A stretch of 64,000 nt of DNA, taken from contig JAVMKO010000006.1 in NCBI GenBank assembly GCA_032164245.1, forward strand, positions 9,687,001 through 9,751,000. The letters are read 5' to 3'. The translations under genes were made by a program, and so were the position numbers. This DNA is from Sternotherus odoratus (lineage: Eukaryota; Chordata; Testudines; Kinosternidae). The notes beneath the pieces were generated by a model. It did not search any database. It saw only the letters and a list, made by a program, of their open reading frames with translations, and was not told the origin of the DNA. This document shows positions 1-15,593 of the stretch, in pieces (the stretch's first letter is position 1; each line of letters starts with the position of its first letter).

Positions 1-2726
<2,726 letters not shown>

Positions 2727-3407
2727 CAGAGGTGGGCAAACTACAGCCTGGGGGCTGCATCCAACCCTCCAAACGTCTTAATCTGGCCCTCGAGCTTCAA
2801 TCGGGGAGTGAGGTCCGGGGCTTGCCCCGCTCCAGCACTCTAGCCGGGGAGTGGAGTCAGGGGCTTGCCCCACTTCGTGCTGCTCCCAGAAGAAGCAGCA
2901 GCATGTCCCCTCTCCGGCTCCTAGGCGAAGGGGCAGACAGGGGCTTCTACACACTGCCCCTACGCCAAGAGCTTTCCCTGCAGCTCCCATTGGCCACAAA
3001 CCATGGACAATGGGAGCTGTGGGGCGGTGCCTGCAGACAGGGCAGCACACAGAACCGCCTGGCTGCACCTCCATGTAGGAGCCGGAGCAGGGGGGACGTC
3101 GCTGTTTCCGAGAACTGCTTGAGGTAAGTGCCTCCCCAAGACTGCACCCCTCACCCCATCCTGCACTCCACCCCCTTGTCCCAGCCCTGATCCCCCCTCC
3201 CACCAGCTGAACACCCCAATCCCAGCCTGAAGCACCCTCCTGCACCCCCAATCCCTCATCCCCCGCCCCACCCCAGAGCCCGCACCCCCAGCCCGAGCCC
3301 TCACCTCATCCCGCACCCCAACCACCAATTTTGTGAGCATTCCTGGCCCACCATACAATTTCCATACCGAGATGTGGCCCTCGGGCCAAAACATTTGCCC
3401 ACCCCTA
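2727..3407. mobile_element. Non-autonomous hAT transposon, 681 bp
   Basis: The left end reads CAGAGGTGGGCAAAC and the right end, reverse-complemented, reads TAGGGGTGGGCAAATG, an imperfect terminal inverted repeat of hAT type. The flanks are GGCTAGAA (2719-2726) and AGCTAGAA (3408-3415), a 7/8 match to the 8-bp target duplication expected of hAT elements. The interior is GC-rich and contains no transposase, so it must have been moved by an enzyme supplied elsewhere. Confidence 0.85.
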
Positions 3408-3530
3408 AGCTAGAAGAATCTGACACATGCTTCTTAACCATAATTGCCTTCGTCCATAAACCACTAAGTGGAAAAAAGCTATTTGGCACGCATTGCCTTT
3501 GGATCTTAATCTGGAGAACGAAAATACATA
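3408..3530. other. Short non-coding spacer
   Basis: Spacer between two transposable elements; nothing recognised. Confidence 0.4.
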
Positions 3531-3945
3531 CCGTATTTTTCGCCCTATAAGACGCACTTTTTCTTCCCCAAAACGGGGGGGGAAAAAGTTGGTGCGTCTT
3601 ATAGGGCGAATGTCTTATAGGGCAAAAAAAAAAAAAAAAAAAAAAAAAGCGCCTCGCTCTCCCGTCCCCGCCGCGCGGGCGGGCTGCCGAGGTTCCCCCC
3701 TCCCCGCCGCGGGCGGGCTGCCGGGAGCGTTCCCGGCAGCCCGCCCGCGGCGGGGAGGGGGGAACCGGGACGCTCCCGGCAGCCCGCCCGCGGCGGGGAG
3801 GGGAGAACCTCGGCAGCCCGCCCGCGCGGCGGGGACGGGAGAGCGAGGTGCTTTTTTTTTTTTTTTTTTCCGGATTTTTTATTAAAAAACGAGGGGGTGT
3901 CTTATAGGCCGGAGAGTCCTATAAGACGAAAAATACGGTACTTCC
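3531..3945. mobile_element. Foldback (palindromic) MITE with GC-rich core
   Basis: The arms are inverted copies: CCGTATTTTTCGCCCTATAAG at the left and its complement, with small differences, at the right, flanked by TA on both sides. Inside the arms lie an A-run (3625-3648) and a T-run (3852-3870), and inside those a GC-rich palindrome (3650-3850). A TA target site would fit Tc1/mariner-type insertion, but the superfamily is not certain. No protein is encoded. Confidence 0.75.
3650..3850. repeat. GC-rich internal palindrome of the foldback element
   Basis: The left arm (about 3650-3728) and right arm (about 3770-3850) are near-perfect inverted copies built on CCGCCGCGGGCGGGCTGCCG. A further inverted copy of part of the arm lies in the loop. 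DNA like this readily forms cruciforms and is error-prone in sequencing and replication. Confidence 0.85.
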
Positions 3946-4029
3946 CCCTGAGAAGGAAGTTGTTAGTGAGGGCTGATTTATACATTGTCCACATCATAAA
4001 CCCCTCTTAATATCATGGCTCTGTCAGAG

Positions 4030-4180
4030 CTGTTACAGGAACGTAGCCATGTTGGTCCCAGGATATTAGAGACAAAGTGGGGGAGGGTCCAATAAAAGAT
4101 ATTACCTCACCCATCTTGTCTGTCTGGTACAGGAATGGCTTTTCCATAGTAACAGCTTTATTCCTGTCTCCCATGGCCTG
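4030..4180 (+). repeat. Penelope-like terminal fragment
   Basis: The text 'gtagccatgttggtcccagg' followed by 'ggtccaataaaagatatta' matches a dispersed reptile repeat tail. A related tail occurs at 22852-22945, and a different end of probably the same type of element occurs near 32285. Assignment to Penelope-like elements is from family knowledge; no coding part remains here. Confidence 0.45.
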
Positions 4181-5809
4181 AGGAGTGTGTTTGCTGTTAG
4201 TTTGCATTCACTAGTTGTTTACTGGCACTCTTTGAAAATGTAGCCTTACTCAAGAGGAAAGACAGCTGCCGGCTTTAAAGTTCCTGCAAAAGGAGGTTAG
4301 GAAGAATCCAGTTGAATAGCTAAATTTCAGAGAGTTAATTAAGGTGCCTTAATTGTGTGACCTAATTAATACACTATGGGCATTTCTATTCCTGGAACTT
4401 TGCTGTGAGTGCAGACGGGGAGGGGAGGTGGAAATGCTTGCTGTTAGCATTAGCCCAGGGGTGGTTTCAATCCAGAAATCTGCGTTTGTTCTGTGTCTGA
4501 ATCTTGATTCTCTAGCCAGCCACGACCCTAGCAAATCTGTGCTCCTTTCTAGGGCTTCCTCATGCGACTGTCAGGGTCCTGTATCCAAATGTCTGCAGTA
4601 TGGGCTAAATCCTGACCCTATCCCCTCACACCTCAGCCTGTGGAATGCTGCACGTATAACTCAATGGGAAACCCCACTTCAGGGGCAGCTGTGTAACCAC
4701 TTCTCTGTCCCCCGCCCTGGGGGTGGAACCTGACTGCTCCCTGAAGGTGATGTTTGGCAGGTTCTGCACATGGGCCTGCCCGATGCCACAGGGCTTTGAA
4801 GGGTCAACCTACACTCTTAAAGGGACCACACAGGCATCACTCTACATGCTGGCTGCAAGTGGGCTAGAGCTAACTGGGGCAAAGAACCACCATCATGACA
4901 TTTGGAAGAGGGGAAAAGACACTCCCGTGCTATCTAGCACGCGCACCCCCAACAGTGAAGAGGAAAGGGGATATGAGTTTAGTGACCCTATATCTGCCCA
5001 TCCCCTGTGGCATTTCCACAGCCCCTGAATGGAGCACAGAGACAGGATTGCATGGATGGTTCTTTTACAAGCTCTCTGCCTCCCAGAGCGGTTGCACGCC
5101 GCATTCGCGCAGAACCAGGGCACGCCCCGTCGGGAGATCAGACGGGCTGGTGGAGAACCGGGCCAGGAGGCAGTAAGGGGTTCAGGTGGCCAGAATGTTC
5201 CCTATACTGGGGCGAATGCAGTGCTGAGCGGAGAAGAGAAAACTTTAAACCTAAATCTTACTAGGAGTCTCCATGGGAAAAAGGACGCAAGAGCGGGAGT
5301 GAGTGGCTTTATTTTGGGGGGTTTATTTCTTTGAACTGGAACAAAGTGTGACTAGATCATATAAAGTAGCATGAAAAAAATCAACCCCAGTATAAGTCCC
5401 GTCTCCTGGGAGGTCTGTGAATCTGAGGCAAATCTCTCCATAATGTGGACGCTAACAGGGTTTTTTGTTTTTTACCCTGGAACAACGGCAGTAAAGGCTG
5501 GGCTTGGACACAGTAATGAAATACGGCACCAGCCTGCAACAGGCTCAAATCGATAGTATAAAGAGCAGAGCAATTCCAATTTGGCGTCTGCCACAGGGAA
5601 AGGAAAAAGCTGGAGAGGGAGGGAGGGAGGTGGCAGGAGGAGAAAAAGGACACCAAGTCAGTGCAATCTACTGGGGTAGCTTTGGCATTAGCAGGTGACA
5701 CATTTGTGTGCCTGCCAGTCACTCAGGACACTCCATCTTGGTCTTTGTTTTCATCATGAAGATGGTTTTCTCCCTCTATCCCCTCCCCCGCCTCTTGAGT
5801 GTCTTGGGA
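4181..5809. other. Non-coding, nothing recognised
   Basis: No exon or nameable repeat. Several open frames overlap here but have no conserved-looking composition. Confidence 0.45.
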
Positions 5810-6030
5810 GGGGGGGGGGGGGGACTGGCTGAGTCCTAGGCTAAGATGCTTTGCTAAAAGCCCCACACTGGACCTCCTCCCTAGGACAGGCAGACAAGAC
5901 CTCAGCACAGGAGGGGTAGAAACGCACCTCACACACGCCATTCCAGGAAAACCGCTATCCTGATCCCTTCCCCCCCCCCATTATATTGATTAGCTGGGGG
6001 GGGGGTAGGTGGTGCTGGGGGGGGGTGAGT
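5810..6030. repeat. Poly-G and poly-C tracts
   Basis: G14 at 5810-5823, C10 near 5970-5979 and two further G tracts near 5997-6027 cluster within about 220 bp. The tracts are G-quadruplex prone and their lengths may be miscounted in any assembly. Confidence 0.9.
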
Positions 6031-6439
6031 GGAACCGCTAGGACTCAGGGATCAGTGTTATTTTCCCCTTCGGATCATTGGTCAGGCCCGGAGAGCTTTC
6101 GTTCTAGTCTTGCCAAAAGGGGTTCTAAGCCCTGCTGAGTCACAAAATGTGTTTTAAAGCACAGGGACCACCTGATTTATTCTTCTTTGGTTTCCGTTTC
6201 TTTGCTGTCAGTGAAATAACACTGCTATAGCTTCACAACATTACACAATGTGTACTTCTCCCTGGGCAACGTCTGAGAAGCTGTTTCAGTCCCACCCTGC
6301 GGTTGGTGCAGCAATTCCTCCTGGAGTCCACCGACAGCTCTCCAGGGAAGTGAGCAAGACACTGGGTTCCACGGGCATTTTCGCTGCCCCCCACAACCTT
6401 CTCTTGGCTTTTCTGGCTCCACTTGAACGTTGAGCCAGC

Positions 6440-6790
6440 AGCAGTCAGATAGCGCACGCTCTCGTTCTCGTGTGCGCCCTCTCTCTGACACACTTGCTTC
6501 TGTGTGCTCTCTCTTGCACACGCACGTGCCCTCTCACTTGCACGCACACACACGCACCCTCTCTCTTGCTGTCTCTCACAGGTGCTCTCTCTCTCGCTGT
6601 CTCGCACGCATGCCCTCTCACGCTCTCATGCACACTCTCTCACACATGCATGCGCCCCCTTCTCTCGCCCACTCTCTCGCTTGCTCGCACACGTGCGCGC
6701 TTGCTTTCTCTCTCTCACTATCTTGCCCGTGATCTCTCGCTCACGCGTGCGCACACTCTTGCTCCCTCACGCACTCTCGCGCGCTCGGAG
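6440..6790. repeat. CT/CA-rich low-complexity block
   Basis: About 350 bp of degenerate CTCT, CACA, TCTCG and CGCAC words. Every frame on both strands is open in places, giving Leu/Ser/His-rich or Arg/Glu-rich pseudo-proteins. It looks like a decayed compound microsatellite. Confidence 0.9.
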
Positions 6791-6799
6791 GTGGGAGGG

Positions 6800-7486
6800 T
6801 CCCAGAGCTCTGGCTGCAGCCCAGGCCCATAAGTCTCCACTGCAATGAAACAGCCCTGCAGCCAAGGCCCCGTGCGCTGGAGCCAGCTGCAGGTGTTGAC
6901 GCAGTATAGACGCACCGGACGCTGTGCTGGGGGAGGGATTCATAGTGGAGGTCAGGCCTGAAGGGAGAGGGGAGGAAGGTAGGGCAGCAATCAGGACAGG
7001 GGTTTAGGACAGGCACGTGAGCAGTACTAAGGACCGGTGCTTCACTACGACAGGGGAACACACACTCTCCTATAGCATGTCCTAGACCAGTCACACTCCC
7101 CCTCTGCTTTAGAAGTGCGTGTTAGGGAGGGGGTACGTCCTCTCAATCTTAGGTAGAGCAAACAGCACTGGGGCCTCGGCCCGTTCCCTGCCGGAGGGCA
7201 GTGCGACTCCCACAGAGCAGAGCAATGGAGATCCCTTCCCAGGCCCCCAGGGAGACAAGAAAAGAGGGAGAAAAAACACTTCAGCCTTTACAGCAGCCGG
7301 GAATGGAAAGAGAAATGCTCCCTCCCTCTGACCATCCAGGAGATGGAAGGAGAGGAAAGAAAAGCGATCCAGATCTCAGTGATCCACAGAAATCCCCCAA
7401 AACAACATCTCCAGTCTAGACTTTCTTCCAAAAGTCCAAATGTAATTGGCTTTAAAATCAATCAAGGGAAATAAAGAGCTTCCTAC
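6800..7486. other. Non-coding, downstream of the microexon
   Basis: On the minus strand this lies downstream of the exon at 7487-7518. No next exon with a convincing acceptor was found. Confidence 0.4.
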
Positions 7487-7518
7487 CTTATCTTTTAGCT
7501 TTTCCATCCAGCTTCTCA
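7487..7518 (-). CDS. 32-nt microexon of an unidentified host gene
   Basis: On the minus strand a pyrimidine-rich tract ending TTTTAG precedes TGAGAAGC, and the exon ends GATAAG before the donor GTAGGA. The 32 nt enter in phase 1 and leave in phase 0. Taking the single G left over from the exon at 50046-50276, the junction codon becomes Val and the exon reads R-S-W-M-E-K-L-K-D-K. The hydrophobic/charged spacing suggests an amphipathic helix, possibly coiled-coil or spectrin-repeat-like. The pairing with the upstream exon is inferred from splice phase and sense, since 42.5 kb separate them. I do not recognise the gene. Confidence 0.6.
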
Positions 7519-10500
7519 CTAAAACATAAGGAAGAGAAAAATATATGAATTGCAGGCATAATTTGTCCCTAATTAATATAACATAAGGAACAATGCTGTT
7601 TACAAATAGCCACAATAAACTTGACAGATGGAGAACATTTTCATTAGGTTTCATATTTTCTCAGTTATTAAGTAGACAGAATGTGTCTACAAAAGTTCCC
7701 AGCATGTGTACAGAGTTTGCAATGGGGGAAAATCTGGTGTGTGGGGGGGGTCGATTGTAGATTCTCCAGGCAGTCGGCTTCTGTTGACCTCTCCCACCCT
7801 TCTCTGTAAAAGTATCCTGGAGACTGAAAACTCCTTTTCCCATTGGGTTCACACATACCTCTTATGCATAGGGCTGCATTCTGGCTTGCACTAGGATGGG
7901 AGAGCATTTCAAGGGTCTTCTTACTCCAGCTATGTGTGAGCACGGCAAGGTGTTGACCTAGCATCCCCTGAGTACCGCGGTGAGAGAGAAGCCGGGTTTG
8001 AGTCCCCATGGCCCATCTGCTGACTTCTGGTGCTGGAAGGGACGTAGGCTACACCTTCCACCAGCTGGTTTCAGGAGCACTCTTCAGCGGGCTCCCTCAA
8101 GCAGTCCCTGAGGCAGTCTGCCGGCATCTGCCCTGGATAAATCTGATCAGCCCTTACAACTCTGCACACACCCACAGAGGAGAAAGGGCACCTTAGATTG
8201 AAGAGTCTGCAGAGCAGGAAATGGGCCTTGCTTTGTAAGATTTTGTAAAGCGTCGTGCACATTTGCAGTGCCACATACGTCATTATTCATTATTATTAAT
8301 TCTGACAATACAGGGGAATCCATGTCTGAAAAGCACACGTTGAAAACAGTCTCTCCGAACAGTCCACCATTCCTGTTGTCCACTAGCTTTATCCTGCCTT
8401 TAAGATGCTCCTATCAGCTAGTCTCTACTCCAGGTCCCAGTACAAAAAAAGAAATCCCCTCCTATCCAGGGACTGCTGAGAAACTCATCAATACTGCACA
8501 ACTGCTGCAGAAGGAATATGTGAGATGCATGAGAGGTCCTCAGCACCAGTCCTCTGGCTACTGCATGGATCCTGTGACTGATTTAATTCACGACACCACA
8601 GAGAAGTTTCTTCAGATTTCTATGGGATTGAAATTGTGCTCCCAGCATGTTCACTGGCAACACATGGAGGTTGCTGCGCCCTCTTGAGACCAGAACCCAC
8701 AAAGCAGATACGGGTGCAACCCCTCCTATGTTAGCGACCCGCCTTTGGCTGAAATCCAAAGCTACTGATTTCATACCCTAGTGCCCCCAGTTCAAGTCTC
8801 AGCCCCAGGAAGGTTGGATTCACCAAAGATCCACCTATCGGACTAAAGGGAAGCTATTTGCTGAGCTCACATTTGCAAATGAAAGTCATCTGTACATGCA
8901 CAAACTAGAGAATCCCGTTTCTACCCAATTACAGGAAGATCATGCAGGGTTAGGTGGGACTATCTGGTGCACACAGCTCTTAAAAAGTGGCCCAGTGTTT
9001 CCCACTGTTGTACCCACTAGTTCAATCTGATGGCGGAAATGGTGGGAGCCCAAGTGGAGACCAGCTACTGGTGCGTTCAGCACCATGTTACTTACCATTG
9101 CTCAGTGTGAGCCTAGAAGACGTGGTGGTTAAAACACTGGTGGCCACCGGTGAACCTTCTACCCTCGACAGCTATCACTGAAGGTGCTGCTGAGCTAGCC
9201 GCCGTGGGAATGCTGTGTGCTGGTGAGAGGACTTAAGACTTTGCAGACTTACACTGCTGTGTGGCTAAGGGACATCCAAGGAGCTGTCCATGGTGCTGCA
9301 CCAGAACTGGTCTGTTTGCTGACTCCTACGATTCATTGCTATGGCTGATGGATTTGTAACTTTTGTTACGCTCTTTCCTATGGAATGGAGTACATGCAGT
9401 CCCACGAGGAGCAAAACACCAGTCTGGGGCGTCATTAGGTCAGTCATGGGATTTTATTGGAACTGGGAGCATCCTCCCAAGGGATTTCTGGTTTAGTTAC
9501 ACGTGCATTGCATGGTTCATGCTACCACCACCTGAGAGTTTCAGAGTTAAGATAACTCATGTCATAACAAAGAATTAAACCCGGCTTCGTGTCATGCACT
9601 ATGGAGTTAAACACAAGATAATTGCAAAGAACTGAAAATGATTAACAGTGGGAGCACCATTTATTAATTCTACTGGCAATGCTAGATTGAGACACAGAGC
9701 ATTGAAGACAAAATGCTTAGCCTTTGGGACATGTGCCATCATTTTCTATGGATGTCTCTCTCATAGGTAAGAGAGCAGTGGACTAGTGAAAAACAATTCT
9801 TTTATCAATGTACAGTGATTATGTTTTAAACAGTAGTCAATGATCCACTTTTCACCATGGAAGAGATTAGATCTGTTCATAATTTTGGATGGATGGGTGT
9901 TTTCAGGTAATACTTTCCCCAAGCTACATTAGATCCCAAATGTAATCTGACATATTTCCTTTATGGAGAGATACCTGATTTATAAAAGATACCTCCCTAC
10001 AGGGCATCACTTCAAAGACTTCACTGCAGTATTAGTGTATTAAAAGTGCGCCACTGAAAGTACTTTTACATGACAATCTAAGGAGGCTTAGAGCATCAGA
10101 ATGTTGGAGGTTATAGGCCTGGGGTTAACAAAGAAAAGAGAAGTAACAAAACAGAGGTTAACAATGGACAAAGCATGAAATTCGCAAGTGGTCTTGTAAA
10201 TAACCAACAGGTAGTAGATAAAGAAATATTAAGGATCATGTGGGATAACTTTGCAGCTGCAGCCTTGTTTACTAACATTTACTAGCATATGAATTCATGC
10301 TTAGTCCATTGCTAACGTCTGTTTTCTTTCGTTGTTTGCGCGAGGCCTACATGGGTGGGTGAAAAGGTATAGCAATGGAGCCTTTCAATGAATAGCCTTT
10401 AAATCTGTCACATAAAAAAATAGGGATAGACAAACTGGGTGGGAAGAAATGAGATCTAGCCCAAACCCTGTCATGATTAGTAAACTAAATTAAGCCACTT

Positions 10501-10988
10501 TTAAAGGTTTGGATCAATTTGGATAGTGCCCCTTTAATAAACAATAATATCTTATGTTAAGATAGCACCTTCCCTACCTAAGCAAATACAGTGTACAAAG
10601 GCTCACACACACTTTGAAATGCAGCCATAGAAGAAATGTGGCAAATCGACAAGTACATTGTCACACTGTTTAGATCAGGAACAGGCATATACAGTATCTA
10701 ACTGAACTGTTCTAACTTATGCCAGTGGGCTGGAGCAGAAGCAGATACACGCTGTGACTTACACACACCCCACGCATACTGATGCCTTCTTCTCCAGCCC
10801 CTTTCATGGGTCTTCAACAGCATTTAAGAAGTGCTTGCTTTGAATTGAATATTAAGTTAAGAAAGGGAAATATGGAGAGAAGAACATGCTCTATACTCCC
10901 TGCATTGTTCTACTACGTGTAAAACTAAAGTGTAACTTTCACTTGCATGTCAGGGAGAAATACTACTCTATTGCCTCACGTGCTCCGC
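7519..10988. other. Non-coding, part of the proposed large intron
   Basis: No exons or RNA genes seen. A short stretch near 8785-8830 has a tRNA-like B-box look (TTCAAGTC) but not enough to call a SINE. From about 9600 onward the sequence becomes AT-rich and unique-looking. Confidence 0.45.
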
Positions 10989-11400
10989 ACTGGCCCTGAG
11001 AGGGTTAAAACCAGACTAGGGAGACTGAGTGGCAGGCAGCCAAAGGAGTGGCAGCAGGGAAGACAGCCAATTGGGATGGCAGCTGCAGATAATTAGGGCA
11101 GCAGCTGGAGCAGCCAATCAGGGCCCAGTCAGCCCATATAAAAGGAAGCTGCAGACCAGAGGGAGTTAGTTTGCTGCAGGGAGCCCTAGAGGGCTACAGA
11201 GAGACCAGCACCTGGGGAAGGGCAGGTGCTACCAGGGACCGGGGAGCTAGGGAGAGGCACACAGGCTCAAGACCCTGGGAAATGGGTAAAGGAGCCGGAG
11301 GCAGGAGCAGACAGAACTGAGGCTGCGGGGAAGTGGCCCAGGATATAGAAGTGACCCAGCTGTGGACTGCCAAGCCACTGTGAAGTGGGACCCCGTGACA
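10989..11400 (+). repeat. LTR-like block with CCAAT and TATA motifs
   Basis: It contains 'gagcagccaatcagggccc' then 'catataaaagg', a CCAAT box and TATA box about 30 bp apart, typical of an LTR promoter. It ends CCCCGTGACA, like the solo LTR ending CCCTGTGACA at 15950. The core also matches, in reverse orientation, the block at 47371-47950. I could not define a target duplication. Confidence 0.6.
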
Positions 11401-13050
11401 TTTCACGGAGCAGAAAATGAAAGAGAAAGAAGGGGATGTCTGACAGATGCCGTCGCATGAGAAAATTCTATTTAAAAAACAAAAATATGGAAAAAAAATA
11501 TGGAAAATCTTCAAGTAAATACTGCTAAAAGTTGCATCAAATAATAAAAGAACCAAGGTCCTTAATTAACTACGCTATTTTTTCTGTTCCCTATGCTAGA
11601 TGCAGTAAGAGTCTGATGAATTCTCAAACTTGTATTAGAATAGCTATAGGTCCAAAATAAAATTCAAAATGCACATTTTGAAGATTTAGCTGGAAGGCGT
11701 AGATATATACACATAAATAGAGCTTGTTAGAGCTTTGATTATGCTAAATTTGCCTTAATTCAAGTTAAGCATAAAACCCATTTGTTATGTTTTTCACAAT
11801 AATTACATTGCAGTAGGAATCTCATGAATAGAATGACCTACTTCCTTGTAAAACAACAACAATTGAGTGTCTCTAAAGCAGCAATTAATGTAAGAATATT
11901 TGCAACAATTCTTATATAGGAGGCTGATCCTCTCCCCAGTGGAAGTATCATATAACATTCTAATCCCTAATTAAAGCTTGCTTCTTTCTCTCTTCAAAAC
12001 AATACTAAGATGTCTTCTAGGACACACGTATGTTGAGACATGGACCACTATTTGCCTTATGCACTGACAATCTGTTGCTAAAATAGGCCCCAGTTCAGCA
12101 ATGTATTTTAGTGTGTGCTCAAGTTATTAATAAATAATAAAGTGGCTCAGCAAAAGGCCTCTATAGTCCCATGGAGATGAGTGGACTTCAGACTCTGAAG
12201 ACCATGAAGTCCACCGGCATGCACAGAGTTTTTGAACTGAACAGCATGTGAACATATGGCGATGCCCTGGGACAGTTTATTTGCTATTACATTAATAACG
12301 CTTGTTACCCTTGCCCTTTCAGACTGTGATTTTCAAAGTAATTTCCTGTCTCATTAACTTGTGGATTATAGTGAATTACAAAGTACTGATTTTATTGGGA
12401 CCCAATACATAAAAATAATTTTAGCACTAAAGCACAAAATGACAGAACTGTTGTGATTTAAAAAAGCATGAACTGTCCAATTATCCAATTATTTTGACTA
12501 TACAAATATGGGAAGTAAGACTGATAACTGGATTTGTTTAGCTACCATTGATTATATGTGTGAATATAGCCTCTATTATACAGAATTCCTAAAATATTAG
12601 TATTCTGCCCTGATCTTTAAAGGGGAACTTAAAGATAATATCGTCACATGAAAATGAAATCTACCTTTAGAACACTAGTGACTGTCATTTAAATTTTTTA
12701 GAAATTCGCAAATAATTTCTAACAATTTATTAAACTAGTTTTGTCTTATTCCTGCTCACAAAATGTCTGAACAGATTGCAACATTTTGCTGGACTGCATT
12801 TACAAATTTCTGCACTGAATAATTCTTTGTCTTTAGATTGCTCAGACTGAGCATACTAGAACTAAGCATGCAAGCAAGGGATTCTCAGAAGCTCATAGTG
12901 TTGGCCAAACTCAGTGGGGAGTCTGGACCATTGACTTCAGCGAGAGTAGAGTTAGGCCAGCACTGAGATTTGTTGAAGATTCCAGGCATAATCTACAATT
13001 TCCACAGTAATTTATATAAAATATTTTATGCAACTGTTATTTAAGTAATT
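11401..13050. other. AT-rich unique intronic DNA
   Basis: No repeat or exon was recognised. Low GC and lack of repeats suggest older unique sequence. Confidence 0.4.
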
Positions 13051-13057
13051 TATATGT

Positions 13058-13262
13058 AACTAGGGCTTGGGAGACCTGGGTTGGAGCCCCCATTCCATGA
13101 CAGACTTCCTATATGACTGTGGGCAAGTCATTTAATCTCTCTGTGCCTTGGTTTTCCATCTGTACAATGGAAATAATAGCAATGCCCTACTTCACAGGGA
13201 TGCCGTGAGGGTAAATACATTATGAATTGTGAAGTGCTCACCTACTATGGGCCAGACAAGTA
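13058..13262 (+). repeat. MIR SINE remnant
   Basis: Contains the MIR-type core: 'gggcaagtcatttaatctct', 'ctgtgcc' and 'atctgtacaatgg', then 'aataatagcaatgcc'. The upstream 'gacctgggttggagcc' corresponds to the tRNA-related part. Ancient and diverged. Confidence 0.85.
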
Positions 13263-14040
13263 CTACAGATGGAAAGTCTTGTTCTGTTGATTCTAATAAA
13301 AATGTAACAAGCTGTGGGAACGCTAAGAACCTTGGATAAATCCATTGAAACAGACTTTGCTCTGATAAAGATGTCATTGATCTAAAGTCAAGGATATTTT
13401 GATCGCCTCTCTTTAAAGACAGGAGAGATTAGATAGGATTTACAACACAGCTTTCAAAGCTCCTTTTTTCTTCTATCTCTGACTTCGTTTTTGAAGCGAC
13501 TCTCTGGCAGTGTTCATCCCACATGAATTATTCAATGGAAGGTGCCAATACTGAAAGCTCTGTTCAAAAAAGAATAAATGATGTTTGAACTACTGACCAC
13601 GTTTGCAGATAGGAAGAGAGGTGATAAAGCTGTAGTTCAGACTAAGTCAGAGTACATACTGCAGCTAGTACCCTACACCATTCGTTAGCGCTAATGAGTC
13701 AGGACTACTGACATGATCCTGCTTAACCAATCAGAATCAATTTTAAGTTCTGCTGTAGAAAGAGAGGCAATTCATTCTATACCAGCGAACAGAGGCAGTA
13801 CTGTCCATTTTTCTTTCTAAAAGGGATGTTTTAAAGATAACGGACTGTGTTCAGAAGTGACATGTTTAGTGGTCGACGTTAGCTCCTCGGACACACTCGC
13901 TTGGTTGTAATTACACCGGCTCAACTCCTGGGTCTAAGTGGATGTAATTTGCAAACCTCGGAGCCAGAAGAAAGTCTAAGTTCTAGTTCCAGTCAGACGT
14001 CCGTGGATCAGGTGGTAATAGGGCTTAGAGCGTCCAACGG

Positions 14041-14112
14041 CCTGATTCAAAGCCCAGTGAAGTTAAGGTAAGTTTTTCTATTGATCTCAATGGATTGTTT
14101 GGATCAGGGTCC
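14041..14112. repeat. Short palindromic dispersed repeat
   Basis: Starts with 'cctgattcaaagcccagtg', has a centre around 'tgatctcaatgga' and ends 'ggatcagggtcc'. The ends are inverted copies. Related copies lie near 25838-25905, 40502-40570 and 48797-48862. Confidence 0.55.
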
Positions 14113-14710
14113 AAGTTAGCCCTCTTTCCTTGGGTGCTGCACCCCTGCAGTACCCCCTCAGGTCTTAGGGTCTCCCCTCCCTGGGGAACCCCCACCCTCT
14201 ATCCCCACCTTGCCTCAGTCTAGGCAACTGCCAGTCACCACTTGCCCCCGTTCACTGGGGCAGACTGCAGTATCATTGCCATTCATCACAGGCAAGGGGG
14301 GTTTGGCCTGCTGCCTCTGCTTCTAGCCCTAGGCTGCCCCCTGCAACCCCAGTACCCTTTGTTGGGCCTTCTCCTAGGCCCTGCAGCCGGGAGGTTTCCA
14401 GGCCAGAGCTTCCTCAGCTCCTCCTGCCTTGCCCCATCCCTGCTTCACTCTAGGTACCTCCTCAAGCTCCTAGCAGCCAGGCCTGTCCACCTCTGCAGAC
14501 AGAGGAGACTCTGTTCTCTCTCATGCTCCAAACTGAGCCCTTTTCATCAGGGCCAGCTGGGCCCTAACTGACCCGCCACAGCTGGGGCTGATAAGCCTAA
14601 TCAGGCTGGAGCTTGCTTGCTCCCAGCCACAACCCTTTCTTGGGCTGTTTTCAGCCTGTTTCCCCAGGAGTAGGGCAGACACCCCACTACACACCCATTG
14701 TACAAAATGT
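14113..14710 (-). repeat. LTR-like GC-rich block, minus orientation
   Basis: Read on the minus strand it has the same general plan as the blocks at 10989 and 47371: a 'cagcctgattaggct' motif near its start, a TATA-like 'gatgaaaaggg', then GC-rich leader-like sequence with many GGAG and CTGCAG words. Ends and target duplication not resolved. An open frame at 14242-14571 has no recognisable domain. Confidence 0.4.
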
Positions 14711-15593
14711 GTCTTGGGAGGTGTCATTTCAAAACTAATACTCACTGGTCAAGAATACGATATGTGTGTAGCAACAAAGTTTTTGAATTCCCTCTAAATG
14801 ATGTTGGTAGCATATGTTCAAACCCACTAGCATCGATTAGGCAGGACTGGTCAAGCAGGTCTTAAGCAAAGGAACATGTGTAATATAAATTGTAACAAAG
14901 TCCTCAGACAGCAAGACTGGGGAAGACAGGAGACAAGAAAAATCTGCATTTCAGCAACCAGAAGTGAGAAGGAACAGCATGGAAAGATCTTGTCGGCTTC
15001 TGGCATGTCACACTACTTCCCTACGCGCTCACTGATCAGTGGATACAGAGCTCCTAAATTCTGCAGGCTGGCCCTGCCACCAGCTACTCCTGCAATCCTA
15101 TGGAATTTCTTAACCCTGCCCCCCTGACTTGGGGTAAAGCCCTGCAGTGCATAGGCAGTACTGGAAGCATTAGGGTTTGAAGAGGACCCATCCAAGAACT
15201 CTCCATGTAGCTTTCAAGCCTTGCAGCACTCCTCTGGCAGACCCCAGAAACTCTGCGGGAACATACTGACTTCCTGGGCTGGTATCTCTCCCCCCTGGTA
15301 CAAGTATAAAGTCCATAAGCCAGACCCTAGGGTATTATTGCATTTGGTTGAACCAGGCTTCAGTTCTGAGGTTTGTTTTTATAGTTCATTTATAAAATAT
15401 ATATATAGTTCAATATACCACTGATACTGTGTCCCATTTCACAAGTCCCCAGAAGACTTTGGAGCTAGGGAAATCCAGCAAGCTGCCAGGCTTCCAGACA
15501 GAAGCTGAAAAGATAATGAGAAAATGCTTGTACGGGGCTGCAAGCAATGTGACGCTTTCCTCGAGGGTGAAATGGCTAAGTGCATTATGGGAT
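14711..15593. other. Non-coding, nothing recognised
   Basis: No exon or repeat could be named; short open frames look accidental. Confidence 0.4.

Noticed and set aside
3493..3885. 130-codon open frame through the foldback element
   Set aside because: Translated from the palindrome, poly-A and poly-T tracts (poly-Lys, poly-Phe); composition artefact.
6430..6848. Leu/Ser/His-rich open frames of 100-120 codons
   Set aside because: Low-complexity CT/CA block opens all frames; not a protein.
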